This document shows positions 38,933-47,836 of a DNA stretch of 64,000 nt, piece after piece (the first letter of the stretch is position 1; every line of letters starts with the position of its first letter). The stretch covers positions 496,001 through 560,000 of the forward strand of contig JASGHM010000001.1 of the NCBI GenBank assembly GCA_047602365.1, given 5' to 3'. The position numbers and the translations under genes are program-made. The stretch is from Piscinibacter sp047602365. Lineage in GTDB: Bacteria > Pseudomonadota > Gammaproteobacteria > Burkholderiales > Burkholderiaceae_C. The notes beneath the pieces were generated by a model. It saw only the letters and a program-made list of their open reading frames with translations, searched no databases and was not told the DNA's origin.

Positions 38933-39817
38933 TCAGTCGGCGGCGGCCGACAGCGCGCGGAAGTCGGCTTCCCAGCCCTTCAGCTTCGCCACGGCCGCCT
39001 GGCGCTGGGCCGGCGTGGTGGCGTTGTGCAGGCTGGCCGCGAAGCTGCAGTTGTAGGCCTCCAGTCGCTGCTGATGGCGGCGGTAGGCCTCGCGCGGTGA
39101 ACTCACCATGCGCTCGCTCCAGGCGCGCAGCGCGGCCTGCGCGGCATCGGGCGCGGCCCGCTCGGTGCCGAGCCGGCGCAGCAGCGCGACGCTGTCCTGC
39201 TGGCGCTGCAGCCGCTCGGCGTTCCAGACCTCGGCGTCGAAGGGCGAGGCCGCCACCAGCTTGGCCACCAGCGCCCGCTGGCCCTCGTCGAGCGTGCCGT
39301 AGAGGAACTCGGCGCGCTCGACGACACGCTTGACCGAGCGCTCCTGGCGGCGCTGCGGGTCCTTGTCGAGGTACTCGTCGCGGAACTCCTCGTTGTTGCG
39401 CGCCTGGCGGCGCTCGATGTGCTGCAACTGCGCGGGCTTCAGCGTCGTCGCCAGCTCGGCAGCGGCCGGCAGGGCCTGGTCGAGCGCCCGGTCGGCACGC
39501 AGCCGCAGTTCGCTCCACCAGTGGCAGGCGCGTTCCGGCGAGGTGTCGGCCAGCACCTCGGCCTGGGCGCGCACCAGCAGGCCGGCGTAGTCGGGCAGCT
39601 GGGTGCGGCGGTGCCAGGCGAACCACTGCGCCAGCGCGTCGCGCACACGCAGCGACTGGGCGTCGTCGAAGTCGGCGTAGCCGTCGAGCCACCAGTAGGC
39701 CAGCTCAGGCCCCTGGTTGTAGCCAAAACGTACCGCACTGCAGCCCGTCAACCCCCAGGCCAGCACGAACAGCGCCACGATAATGCGCAGTCTCGACACC
39801 ACGTTCCTCACGAACAT
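38933..39817 (-). CDS. DUF6279 family lipoprotein
   Basis: A 294-residue protein from ATG 39817 (MFVRNVVSRLR), or 39826 with three more residues. The lipobox LTGCSAVRFGYNQGPELAYWWLDGY gives acylation at a Cys near 25. The YNxGPxLxYWWLDGYxDF pattern after the Cys is the family hallmark. The remainder is helical and Gln/Arg/Ala-rich (QRRQERSVKRVVERAEFLYG). The function is unknown. The alternative start codon overlaps the glmU start codon on the opposite strand. Confidence 0.87.
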   Translation of the reverse strand: MFVRNVVSRLRIIVALFVLAWGLTGCSAVRFGYNQGPELAYWWLDGYADFDDAQSLRVRDALAQWFAWHRRTQLPDYAGLLVRAQAEVLADTSPERACHWWSELRLRADRALDQALPAAAELATTLKPAQLQHIERRQARNNEEFRDEYLDKDPQRRQERSVKRVVERAEFLYGTLDEGQRALVAKLVAASPFDAEVWNAERLQRQQDSVALLRRLGTERAAPDAAQAALRAWSERMVSSPREAYRRHQQRLEAYNCSFAASLHNATTPAQRQAAVAKLKGWEADFRALSAAAD

Positions 39818-39824
39818 ACGCGTC

Positions 39825-41213
39825 ATGGCTCTGGACATCGTGATCATGGCCGCGGGCAAGGGAACCCGCATGAAGTCGGCCCGGCCCAAGGTGCTGCACC
39901 GGTTGGCCGGGCGCAGTCTACTTCAGCACGTGGTCGACACCGCGTCGGTGCTGAAGGCCGACCGCAGCGTGGTCATCACCGGCCACGGCGCCGACCAGGT
40001 CGAGGCGGCATTCGCCGGGCAGGGCCTGGACTTCGTGCGCCAGGAGCCGCAGCTCGGCACCGGCCACGCGGTGCAGCAGGCGGCGCCGAAGCTGCATGAC
40101 GAAGGCACCACGCTGATCCTCAACGGCGACGTGCCGCTGATCGAAGCCGAAACGCTCGCCAGGCTCGTCGAAGCCTGCGGCGGCAAGTCGCTCGCGCTGC
40201 TGACCGTGGTGCTCGACGACCCGAGCGGCTACGGCCGCATCGTGCGCAGCGGCGACTCGGTCGGCGGCACCATCGAGGGCATCGTCGAGCACAAGGACGC
40301 CACGCCCCAGCAACGGCGCATCCAGGAGGTCTACACCGGCGTGATGGCGGCGCCAACCGCGCTGCTCAAGCGCTGGCTGGCCAGGCTGAAGAACGACAAC
40401 GCGCAGAAGGAGTACTACCTGACCGACGTGGTCGCGATGGCGGTGGCCGACCATGTGCACGTGGTCGCCACGCACGCCCACGACGAGACCGAGGTGCTGG
40501 GCATCAACAGCCCGGCGCAGCTCGCCGAGCTGGAGCGTCGCTACCAGCGCCGCATCGCCGATGCGCTGATGGAAGCCGGCGTGCGCCTGGCCGACCCGGC
40601 ACGCATCGACGTGCGCGGCGAGCTGGTCTGCGGGCAGGACGTCGAGATCGACGTCGGCTGCGTGTTCGAGGGCCGCGTCGAGCTGGGCAGCAACGTGCGC
40701 ATCGCGTCGCACTGCGTGGTCCGCAACTGCCGCATCGCCGACAACGTGGTGATCCACTCCTTCACCCACATCGACGGCGAGGCGCAGGGCGCGATCGTCG
40801 GCAACGGCGCGCTGATCGGCCCGTTCGCGCGGCTGCGCCCCGGCGCCGAGCTGGGCGCGGAGGTGCACATCGGCAACTTCGTCGAGGTGAAGAACTCGAC
40901 GCTGGCCAAGGGCGCCAAGGCCAACCACCTCGCCTACCTCGGCGACGCGACGGTGGGCGAGCGCGTCAACTACGGCGCCGGCAGCATCACCGCCAACTAC
41001 GACGGCGCCAACAAGCACCGCACGGTGCTCGGCGACGATGTGCACATCGGCAGCAACTCGGTGCTGGTGGCGCCGATCACCATCGGCGCCGGCGCAACCG
41101 TCGGCGCGGGCTCGACGCTGTCCAAGGACGCGCCGGCCGGTCAGTTGACGCTGGCGCGGCCGAAGGCGGTCTCGCTGAGCGGCTGGACGCGGCCGGTCAA
41201 GCTCAAGAAGTAG
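39825..41213 (+). CDS. glmU: Bifunctional UDP-N-acetylglucosamine pyrophosphorylase / glucosamine-1-phosphate N-acetyltransferase
   Basis: A 462-residue enzyme from ATG 39825 (MALDIVIMAAGKGTRMKSARPK). Residues 1-230 form the uridylyltransferase domain: LAGRSLLQHVVDTA, TGHGADQVEA, GTGHAVQQA and TLILNGDVPLI. Residues about 250-450 form a left-handed beta-helix of hexapeptide repeats with VEVKNSTLAKGAKANHLAYLGDA and the acetyltransferase His region. It makes UDP-GlcNAc for peptidoglycan and LPS. I rejected the upstream in-frame ATG (39783) because family homology starts at MALDIV. The stop overlaps the convergent GGDEF/EAL gene by 11 bases. Confidence 0.97.
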   Translation: MALDIVIMAAGKGTRMKSARPKVLHRLAGRSLLQHVVDTASVLKADRSVVITGHGADQVEAAFAGQGLDFVRQEPQLGTGHAVQQAAPKLHDEGTTLILNGDVPLIEAETLARLVEACGGKSLALLTVVLDDPSGYGRIVRSGDSVGGTIEGIVEHKDATPQQRRIQEVYTGVMAAPTALLKRWLARLKNDNAQKEYYLTDVVAMAVADHVHVVATHAHDETEVLGINSPAQLAELERRYQRRIADALMEAGVRLADPARIDVRGELVCGQDVEIDVGCVFEGRVELGSNVRIASHCVVRNCRIADNVVIHSFTHIDGEAQGAIVGNGALIGPFARLRPGAELGAEVHIGNFVEVKNSTLAKGAKANHLAYLGDATVGERVNYGAGSITANYDGANKHRTVLGDDVHIGSNSVLVAPITIGAGATVGAGSTLSKDAPAGQLTLARPKAVSLSGWTRPVKLKK

Positions 41214-43635
41214 CGCCGGCCCGCCGCTCGGCGGCGCGGCGCTGGCGTGCCCAGGCCTCGAAGGCCGCCACCGGCATCGCCGCGCCGATCAGCAGGCCCT
41301 GGATCTGCTCGCAACCCTGTGCGGCCAGGAAGTCGCGCTGCGCCTGCGTCTCGACGCCCTCTGCGGTGACCGTCATGCCCAGGCTGAGGCCCAGCTGCAC
41401 GATGGCTCGCGTGATCGCCGCCGAGTCGCGGTTGCCCGGCAGGTCGTGCACGAACGAGCGGTCGATCTTGATCTTGTCGATCGGCAGCTCCTTCAGGTGG
41501 CCGAGCGACGAGTAGCCGGTGCCGAAGTCGTCCACCGCGATGCCCAGGCCCAGCGCCTTCAGGCGCAGCAGCCGGTGCTTCACCTCGCCGAGGTCGTCCA
41601 TCAGCATGCGCTCGGTCAGCTCCAGCTCGAGCAGCGGCGCGGCACCGCGCAGGCTCTCGCCGTCGTCGGCCAGCACCTGCGCGACCGCCTCGACGAAGCC
41701 GACCGACTGGAACTGCACCGACGACAGGTTGACCGCCACCGGCGCGATGCCCAGGCCCTGCGCCTGCCAGCGTACCGCGCAGCGTGCCGCCTCCTTCAGC
41801 GCCCATTGGCCGAGCGGCAGCATCAGGCGCTGGCGCTCGACCACCGGGATGAACTGGTCGGGCAGCAGCAGGCCGCGCTCCGGGTGGTTCCAGCGCATCA
41901 GCGCCTCGCAGCCGGTCAGCACGTCGTCGCGCAGGCGCAACTGCGGCTGGAAGTAGAGCTCGAACTCGCCGCGTTCGAGCGCATGGGCGAGCTGGCCCTC
42001 GAGCACCAGCGCGGCATAGGCGCTGTCGGCCATGCCGCGGTCGAAGCACTGGTGGTTGGCGCGGCCGCGCGACTTGGCCAGGTACATCGCGCTGTCGGCG
42101 TTCTTGATCAGCTCGTCGGGTGTGCTGGCGTCGCCGGGGAAGAAGGCGACACCGATCGACGGCGTCACCGAGATCGGCCGGCCCTCGGCATTGACCGGCA
42201 CCTCGATCGCCGCGAGCAGCTTGCGCGCCACCTCGTCGACGTCGTGATGCTGCTGCTCCTGGGACGGCCCGCCATGCAGCAGCACCATGAACTCGTCGCC
42301 GCCGAAGCGCGCCACCAGGTCGGTGGTGCGCAGGCTGGCCAGGATGCGCGCCGACACCGTGCGCAGCAGCGTGTCGCCGGCCAGGTGGCCGAGCGAGTCG
42401 TTGACGCGCTTGAAGTGGTCGAGGTCGATGAACAGCAGCGCCAGCCGCGTGCCCTCGGCCTGCGCCGCGGCCATGTGCTGCTGCAGCTGCTCCATGAACG
42501 ACATCCGGTTGGGCAGGCCGGTCAGCGCGTCGTGGTGGGCGAGGTGGTGGATGCGCGCCTGCGCCGCCTGGCGGTCGCGGATGTCGCGCACGATGGTCAT
42601 GCGCATGCGCTCGCCGTTGCGCAGCATGGTGCGCACGATGAACTCGACGGCGATGCGCTGGCCGGAACGGTCGACGATCGCGGTCTCGTAGGTGATCTCG
42701 TGGCCGGCCTGCATCACCGCGGTGACACGCGCCACCTGGTCGGGTGCGACGAAGTCGAGCGCCGGCCGCCCGCGCAGCTCCTCGAGCGTGAAGCCGATCA
42801 GCGCGCACAGCGGCGGGTTGACGTCGGTGATGAAGCCGTCCTTGTGGAAGACGATGCCCTCGGCACTGGCCTGCATGAACTTGGCCAGGCGCTCCTCCGA
42901 CTCGCGCACCGCGCGCTCGGCCAGGCGATGTTTGGTGATGTCGGAGATCAGCACGAAACAGCCGACCGTGTCGCCGCCTTCGCCCAGATGCGGCAGCAGG
43001 TTGACCTCGATGAAGCGTGTGCTGCCGTCGGCCTGCGGCAACTGGCGTTCGTAGGCCGCCGCCTGCTGGTGGCGCAGCACCTGCTCGACACGCGGCTGGA
43101 TCTGGTCGGCCGCCGCCTGGCCGATCACCTCGGCGAAGGTCTTGCCGACCACGGCGCGCTCGTCGGTGCCGAAGGTGCGCGCATAGGCCTTGTTGGCGAA
43201 CTGGCACTGGAAGTCGCTGGCCCGGTAGTAGGCGATCAGCACCGGCACGTTGTCGGCCAGCAGGCGGAACAGCGAGGCCTGCGCGCGCGCCTCGCTCTCC
43301 GAGCGCCGTGCAATGCTGGCGTCGTGCAGCAGGCACAGCCAGCGGGCCGTCGCGGCATCCCATCGACACGACCACTCGACCCATGCACTGGCCACCTGCA
43401 GCGCGACGGCGAAGTCGATGCGCGCCGCCAGGCCGGCCAGCAGCGCCGGCCGGCTGTCGGCGCCGAGCAGCTCCTGCCAGCCGCGGCCGAGCAGCCGTGC
43501 CGCCGACCGCTGCGCGAACTCGGCGACGGCGGCGTTGACGTGCAGCGCGCTGCCATGCTCGTCGAGCAGCAGCACCATTCCGGGCAGCGCGTCCCAGGCC
43601 GCCGCGTCCTCGATGGCGGGCCTGCGCGGGTTCAT
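41203..43635 (-). CDS. PAS-GGDEF-EAL cyclic-di-GMP bifunctional protein
   Basis: An 810-residue protein. The N-terminal 370 residues hold PAS-like sensor modules (QASLFRLLADNVPVLIAYYR; then ESEERLAKFMQASAEGIVFHKDG), with no clear transmembrane helix. The GGDEF domain has HHDALTGLPNRMSF, catalytic FGGDEFMVL and an I-site (RTTD five residues before GGDEF), so product feedback is likely. The EAL domain has CEALMRWNHPERG, NLSSVQF, LELTERMLMDD, DDFGTGYSSL and KIDRSFV, so both activities look intact. It makes or degrades c-di-GMP for motility/biofilm decisions. The ATG overlaps the udg stop (ATGA), an unusual operon partner. Confidence 0.94.
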   Translation of the reverse strand: MNPRRPAIEDAAAWDALPGMVLLLDEHGSALHVNAAVAEFAQRSAARLLGRGWQELLGADSRPALLAGLAARIDFAVALQVASAWVEWSCRWDAATARWLCLLHDASIARRSESEARAQASLFRLLADNVPVLIAYYRASDFQCQFANKAYARTFGTDERAVVGKTFAEVIGQAAADQIQPRVEQVLRHQQAAAYERQLPQADGSTRFIEVNLLPHLGEGGDTVGCFVLISDITKHRLAERAVRESEERLAKFMQASAEGIVFHKDGFITDVNPPLCALIGFTLEELRGRPALDFVAPDQVARVTAVMQAGHEITYETAIVDRSGQRIAVEFIVRTMLRNGERMRMTIVRDIRDRQAAQARIHHLAHHDALTGLPNRMSFMEQLQQHMAAAQAEGTRLALLFIDLDHFKRVNDSLGHLAGDTLLRTVSARILASLRTTDLVARFGGDEFMVLLHGGPSQEQQHHDVDEVARKLLAAIEVPVNAEGRPISVTPSIGVAFFPGDASTPDELIKNADSAMYLAKSRGRANHQCFDRGMADSAYAALVLEGQLAHALERGEFELYFQPQLRLRDDVLTGCEALMRWNHPERGLLLPDQFIPVVERQRLMLPLGQWALKEAARCAVRWQAQGLGIAPVAVNLSSVQFQSVGFVEAVAQVLADDGESLRGAAPLLELELTERMLMDDLGEVKHRLLRLKALGLGIAVDDFGTGYSSLGHLKELPIDKIKIDRSFVHDLPGNRDSAAITRAIVQLGLSLGMTVTAEGVETQAQRDFLAAQGCEQIQGLLIGAAMPVAAFEAWARQRRAAERRAGATS

Positions 43636-44430
43636 CCGGCCGACGCTGCGCGCAGCGTGTGGAGGGCGAGGCAGAGATCGTCCCAGGCCTTGGCCTTGTC
43701 GGCCAGGTTGCGCAGCAGGTAGGCCGGGTGGTAGGTCACGATCAGCGGCACGCCCTGATAGCGGTGCACACGCCCGCGCAGCCGGCCGATCGGCTCGTCG
43801 CTGCGCAGCAGGCTCTGCACCGCGAAGCGCCCCATCGCCAGGATGATGCGCGGCCGCACCAGCTCGACCTGGCGGATCAGGAAGGGCTCGCACTGCGCCA
43901 GTTCCTCGGGCTCCGGGTTGCGGTTGCCGGGCGGCCTGCACTTCAGCGTGTTGGCGATGTAGACCTGCTGCGCTGCATCGGCCTCCGCACGGGTCAGGCC
44001 GATGGCACGCAGCATGTTGTCGAGCAGCTGCCCCGACTTGCCGACGAAGGGCTCGCCCTGGCGGTCTTCCTGCTCGCCGGGTGCCTCGCCGACGATCATC
44101 CAGTGCGCGCTGGTGTGGCCGACGCCGAACACCGTCTGCCTTCGCCCCTCGCACAGCTTGCACGCGCGGCAGTTGACCACCGCCTCGCGCAGTTCGGGCC
44201 AGTCCATCGTCTCCACCCCCACCGGGCGATCACCGCGCGGCAGTGCGGCAACCTGCGTCGGCACGGGGGTCGGCCTTGTGTCCGGCGCGGCGCGTGCCGC
44301 GCCCTCCCCCCGCTCGGCGGGGGGCTGGGGGGCGTCGTCGGGGCCCCGCAGGGGACCAGGCTGTGGCTCTGGCCACAGCCTGATCCCCGATCTCGTGCAG
44401 CATGGCGCGCTGGCGTTCAGTCCAGGCCAT
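43632..44430 (-). pseudogene. Uracil-DNA glycosylase family 4 (Fe-S type), one-base frame break in the N-terminal linker
   Basis: It removes uracil from DNA. The catalytic part is MDWPELREAVVNCRACKLCEGRRQ, then GEAPGEQEDRQGEPFVGKSG, CRPPGNRNPEPEELAQC (the four 4Fe-4S Cys) and VTYHPAYLLRN. The natural start is ATG 44430 (MAWTERQRAMLHEIG), which overlaps the end of rimI. A G4 run at 44386-44389 on the minus strand (should be G3) shifts the frame; correcting it continues GIRLWPEPQPGP into the Pro-rich linker and the catalytic core. The linker is encoded by palindromic repeat sequence. An internal start at about 44208 (MDWPEL) would otherwise give a shorter but complete enzyme. Confidence 0.83.
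44281..44385. repeat. GC-rich palindromic repeat cluster in the udg linker
   Basis: This contains the C6/G6-type palindrome CCCCCCGCTCGGCGGGGGG (about 44307-44325), the G/C block GGGGCCCC-GCA-GGGG and the hairpin CAGGCTGTGGC-TCT-GGCCACAGCCTG (about 44358-44383). It resembles the element at 17574 in style, though not in sequence, and is translated as the Pro/Gly/Ala linker of the uracil-DNA glycosylase. Confidence 0.55.
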
Positions 44431-44911
44431 GACCCGCCTCCGGGATGGCCAGGCTCATCACCGCCGCGTCCTCGCGCTGGCCGTGCGGCGCAGGGTAGTA
44501 GCCGCGGCGCCGCCCGACGTGCACGAAGCCGCGCCGCAGGTAGATGCTGCGCGCGCGGGCATTGCTCTCGCGCACCTCCAGCCAGAGCTGCCGTGCGCCA
44601 CGCTCGCGGCACAGCGACACCAGCGCGTCGAGCAGGTGCAGCGCATGGCCGCGGTGCTGGGCCGGCGGCGCCACGGTGATGTTGAGCAGGTGCATCTCCT
44701 CGACGCCGGCCATCGCGACGAAGTAGCCGAGGATGCAGCCCTCGCCGTCGTAGAGCACCGAGGCGGCATAGCCCGAGGCGAGCGAATCGACGAAGTTGCC
44801 GCGGGTCCACGGGAAGGCATAGGCCGCGACCTCGATCGCCATCACCGTGTCGAGATGCGCAGTGGTCATCGGCAGCAGCAGGCGCTGCCGGGGCTCGGGC
44901 ACCGCACTCAT
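44417..44911 (-). CDS. rimI: Ribosomal protein S18-alanine N-acetyltransferase
   Basis: A 164-residue GNAT enzyme. Visible are MTTAHLDTVMAIEVAAYAFPWTRGNF (RimI-like substrate region) and the acetyl-CoA pyrophosphate loop VAPPAQHRGHALHLL, which normally reads Q/RxxGxG/A. LWLEVRESNARARSIYLRRGFVHVGRRRGYYP follows. It acetylates the N-terminal Ala of S18. It is coupled to tsaB by an ATGA overlap and overlaps the udg start by 14 bases. Confidence 0.94.
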   Translation of the reverse strand: MSAVPEPRQRLLLPMTTAHLDTVMAIEVAAYAFPWTRGNFVDSLASGYAASVLYDGEGCILGYFVAMAGVEEMHLLNITVAPPAQHRGHALHLLDALVSLCRERGARQLWLEVRESNARARSIYLRRGFVHVGRRRGYYPAPHGQREDAAVMSLAIPEAGHGLD

Positions 44912-45618
44912 GGCGTCGCGGCCCGCGCGGCCTCGCGTTCGGCGGTGGTCTGGGCGACCTTGTCGCGCAGGTAGACCGGCAGCGCCAGCGCAGCGTCGAG
45001 CACCGCGCCTTCGCGCCAGGCCGCTTCGGCCAGGCGCGCCAACGCCGAGGCACGCGAACGCGTCGCCGGGCGGCGCAGCGCGGCGCCGGTGACCAGGCGC
45101 TCGCCGAAGGCCTCCAGCGCCGTGCCGGCAACGCAGTGCGGCGGCCGCCCGGCCCACAGGCGATGGAGCTCGTCGGGGCGGCACAGCATCGGCGCATGCA
45201 GCACCTGCCAGCGGCCCGCATCGCGGCGGTAGTGCGCCGCGTAGACCTCGTCCATGCGTGCGTCCATCGTGACCCAGACATCGGCAGCGGCCTCGCCGAG
45301 TTCGTCGACCGCGTCCTGCGCGACCAGCAGCAGGCTGTCCAGCGCCAGCACCGGCCGCCCCGCGCCGAGCGCCAGGCCCTGCGCCACCGAACAGGCGCTG
45401 CGCAGGCCGGTGAAGGCGCCGGGACCGCGGCCGAAGCCGAAGGCATCGACGTCGTGCAGCGTGCAGCCGGCCGACTTCAGCAGCGCCAGCAGTTCGGGCA
45501 GCAGCCGCGCCGAGGCCTGCGCCCCGCCCTCGCCCTCGGCGACCGACAGTGCACCGTCGCGGCTGAGCGCGAGGCTCATCACCTCGGTCGAGCAGTCGAT
45601 GGCCAGCAGGCAGGTCAT
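44908..45618 (-). CDS. tsaB: tRNA t6A biosynthesis protein TsaB
   Basis: A 236-residue ASKHA-fold protein starting MTCLLAIDCSTEVMSLALSRDG. Core motifs are HDVDAFGFGRGPGAFTGLRSACSVAQGLALG and VTMDARMDEVYAAHY. It is a non-catalytic scaffold that works with TsaD and TsaE to make threonylcarbamoyl-adenosine at tRNA A37. TsaC, which makes the intermediate, is at 50224. It heads the four-gene minus-strand chain tsaB-rimI-udg-GGDEF/EAL. Confidence 0.95.
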   Translation of the reverse strand: MTCLLAIDCSTEVMSLALSRDGALSVAEGEGGAQASARLLPELLALLKSAGCTLHDVDAFGFGRGPGAFTGLRSACSVAQGLALGAGRPVLALDSLLLVAQDAVDELGEAAADVWVTMDARMDEVYAAHYRRDAGRWQVLHAPMLCRPDELHRLWAGRPPHCVAGTALEAFGERLVTGAALRRPATRSRASALARLAEAAWREGAVLDAALALPVYLRDKVAQTTAEREAARAATP

Positions 45619-45675
45619 GCCGGCGAGTTTAGGTCAAGGCCCGGTGCGCGCCGGGCTGCGTGAGATCATCGCGGC

Positions 45676-47115
45676 ATGCCGTTCTCCTCGCTTCCGCGCG
45701 CGCTGCTGGCGCTGCTGCTGGCCGGCTTCACCAGCCTCGCCGCCGCCCGCCTGCCCCCCGAGGTCTATGCCGCGCTCGAACGCGCCAAGGTGCCGCCCGA
45801 GGCGCTGGTGGTGGTGGTCCAGGAAGCCGGCAGCAACCGCACGCGGCTGGCCTGGCGCGCCGATGCGCCGGTCAACCCGGCCTCGCTGACCAAGCTGCTG
45901 ACCACCTACGCTGCGCTCGACCTGCTCGGCCCGGCCTGGGCCTGGTCCACGCCGGTGTGGCTGCAGGGCACGGTGACCGACGGCGTGCTCGAAGGCAACC
46001 TCGTCATCAAGGGCAGCGGCGACCCGAAGCTGGTGCCCGAACGGCTGTGGCTGATGCTGCGCCGCGTGCAGCAGCTCGGCGTGCAGGAGATCCGCGGCGA
46101 CATCGTGCTCGACCGCAGCGCGTTCAACGTGCCCGAGCAGAACCCGGCCGACTTCGACGGCGAGCCGCTGCGGCCCTACAACGTGCGTGCCGACGCGCTG
46201 CTGCTGGCCTACCGCTCGGTGCTGCTGAGCTTCACGCCGGACGCGGCGCGTGGTGTCGCGCTGGTCGGCCTCGACCCGCCGCTGGCCGGCGTGCGCGCGG
46301 ATGCCAGCGTGCCGCTGGCGGCCGGCCCGTGCAACGACTGGCGCGGCGACCTGAAGGCCGACTTCAGCGATCCGACGCGCCTGCGCCTGGCCGGCAGTTT
46401 TGCGACCGCCTGCGGCGAGAAGACCTGGCCGCTGGCCTACGCCGACCCGCGCAGCTACAACGACCGGCTGCTCGCCGGCCTGTGGCGCGAGATGGGCGGC
46501 AAGCTCACCGGCAGCGTGCGCGACGGAGTCGCGCCCAGCCTGCCGCCGACCTTCACCAGTGTCTCGCCGGCGCTGTCCGAAGTGATCCGCGAGATCAACA
46601 AGTTCAGCAACAACGTGATGGCGCAGCAGCTGTTCCTGTCGCTGGGCCTGGCGCGTGGCGGCTCGGGCACGCCCGAGGCCTCGCGCGAGGTGCTGCGCCG
46701 CTGGCTGGCCGAGCGCATCGGCCGCCCGCAGGCCGAGGGTGTGGTGATCGACAACGGCTCGGGCCTGTCGCGCGAGACGCGGCTGAGCGCGCAGCAGCTG
46801 GCGCGGCTGCTGCAGTCGGCCTGGGGCAGCGCGGTGATGCCGGAGTTGATGGCCTCGCTGCCGGTGTCGGGCCTCGACGGCACGCTGACGCGCTCGAAGG
46901 CGCCGCCGGGCCGGGCTCACCTGAAGACCGGTTCGCTGCGTGACGTCGCCGGGGTCGCCGGCTACGTGCTTGCGCAAGGCGGCCGGCGCTACGTGGTGGT
47001 GGCCATCGTCAACCACCCGAACGCCAACGCGGCGCGCCCGGCGATCGATTCGCTGGTGCAATGGGTCGTCAACGAGGCCGGCGCGCCCGCGGCCGTCCCC
47101 GAAACGCAGAACTGA
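45676..47115 (+). CDS. dacB: D-alanyl-D-alanine carboxypeptidase/endopeptidase (PBP4)
   Basis: A 479-residue periplasmic class C penicillin-binding protein. A signal peptide (LPRALLALLLAGFTSLAAA) is followed by the active-site triad: SLTK with Ser near residue 70, SNN in INKFSNNVMAQQLF near 310, and KTG in HLKTGSLRDV near 417. The insertion between SxxK and SxN, which holds GNLVIKGSGDPKLV, is typical of DacB. It trims and cleaves cross-links in peptidoglycan. It diverges from tsaB with a 57-base gap. Confidence 0.95.
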   Translation: MPFSSLPRALLALLLAGFTSLAAARLPPEVYAALERAKVPPEALVVVVQEAGSNRTRLAWRADAPVNPASLTKLLTTYAALDLLGPAWAWSTPVWLQGTVTDGVLEGNLVIKGSGDPKLVPERLWLMLRRVQQLGVQEIRGDIVLDRSAFNVPEQNPADFDGEPLRPYNVRADALLLAYRSVLLSFTPDAARGVALVGLDPPLAGVRADASVPLAAGPCNDWRGDLKADFSDPTRLRLAGSFATACGEKTWPLAYADPRSYNDRLLAGLWREMGGKLTGSVRDGVAPSLPPTFTSVSPALSEVIREINKFSNNVMAQQLFLSLGLARGGSGTPEASREVLRRWLAERIGRPQAEGVVIDNGSGLSRETRLSAQQLARLLQSAWGSAVMPELMASLPVSGLDGTLTRSKAPPGRAHLKTGSLRDVAGVAGYVLAQGGRRYVVVAIVNHPNANAARPAIDSLVQWVVNEAGAPAAVPETQN

Positions 47116-47128
47116 CAGCCCCCGCCAT

Positions 47129-47170
47129 GCCGCGGCGGCGACGGCGCCCGAGGGCGCCGCCGCGGCGGCC
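47129..47170. terminator. GC-rich hairpin between convergent genes
   Basis: A long imperfect inverted repeat (GCCGCGGCGGCGACGGCGCCC / GGGCGCCGCCGCGGCGGC) with a GAG loop lies between the dacB stop (47115) and the OmpW stop (47173). It is positioned to end both transcripts. A T-tract is not evident. Confidence 0.5.
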
Positions 47171-47172
47171 GA

Positions 47173-47814
47173 TCAGAAGCGGTACGAGACGCCGAACGAG
47201 TACGTCACCGGCCGGAAGTCGATCTCCGTGGTCAGCACCGTCGTGCCGGCCGCGACCAGCTTGGACTTGGTGTCGACGCGCGCGATGCTGCCGAACAGGC
47301 CCCATTCCTTGTTGAACGCGTAGTCGAGGCCGGCCTGCAGCACCAGGCCGGTGGAGTCGGACATCTTCACGTCGGGCGCCAGCTTCGACTTCACGCTGGT
47401 GAACTTGGTGTAGTTGATGCCGGCACCGAGGTAGGGGCGGAAGCGGTCGCCGTCGTCGCCGAAGTGGTAGTTGACGATCAGCGTCGGCGCGACGTTGCGG
47501 GCCGACAGCACGTCGTCGCCGAGGAAGGCGACGGTGCCGGTGGCCTTGGCCTTGATCTTCGGCGGCACGCCGATGACCAGCTCGACACCGACGTTGGGCG
47601 TGAACAGGCGCTCGTAGGTCAGCAAGAGCGTGGTCGCGTTGCCGGTCTCGGCATCGGCGCCCGGCGGCACGCCGGCGCCCTGGATGCCGTTGGTCTTCGA
47701 GTTCGTCGTGTACTCGATGGCACCGACCTTGAAGATGTTCTGCTGCGCGAGCGCAGCGACCGGCAGGGCCAGCGCTGCCACGGTGGCCAGGGCCCGGATG
47801 CGGTTCTGGTTCAT
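47173..47814 (-). CDS. OmpW-family outer-membrane protein (second paralogue)
   Basis: A 213-residue protein with a signal sequence (ALATVAALALPVAALAQQ) and OmpW-like features: FKVGAIEYTTNSKTNG, LLLTYERLFTPNVGVELVIGVPP, YHFGDDGDRFRPYLGAGINYTKF and the final VTYSFGVSYRF with aromatic end. It is 22 bases after the broken SGNH hydrolase and probably shares its transcript. A small-hydrophobe channel is the inferred role. Confidence 0.92.
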   Translation of the reverse strand: MNQNRIRALATVAALALPVAALAQQNIFKVGAIEYTTNSKTNGIQGAGVPPGADAETGNATTLLLTYERLFTPNVGVELVIGVPPKIKAKATGTVAFLGDDVLSARNVAPTLIVNYHFGDDGDRFRPYLGAGINYTKFTSVKSKLAPDVKMSDSTGLVLQAGLDYAFNKEWGLFGSIARVDTKSKLVAAGTTVLTTEIDFRPVTYSFGVSYRF

Positions 47815-47836
47815 GAGGTTCTCCCGGTCCTGGCCG

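Noticed and set aside
39783..39824. Upstream start for glmU adding 14 residues
   Set aside because: Family homology starts at MALDIVIMAAGKG (39825), and the extension covers the opposite gene's lipoprotein signal.
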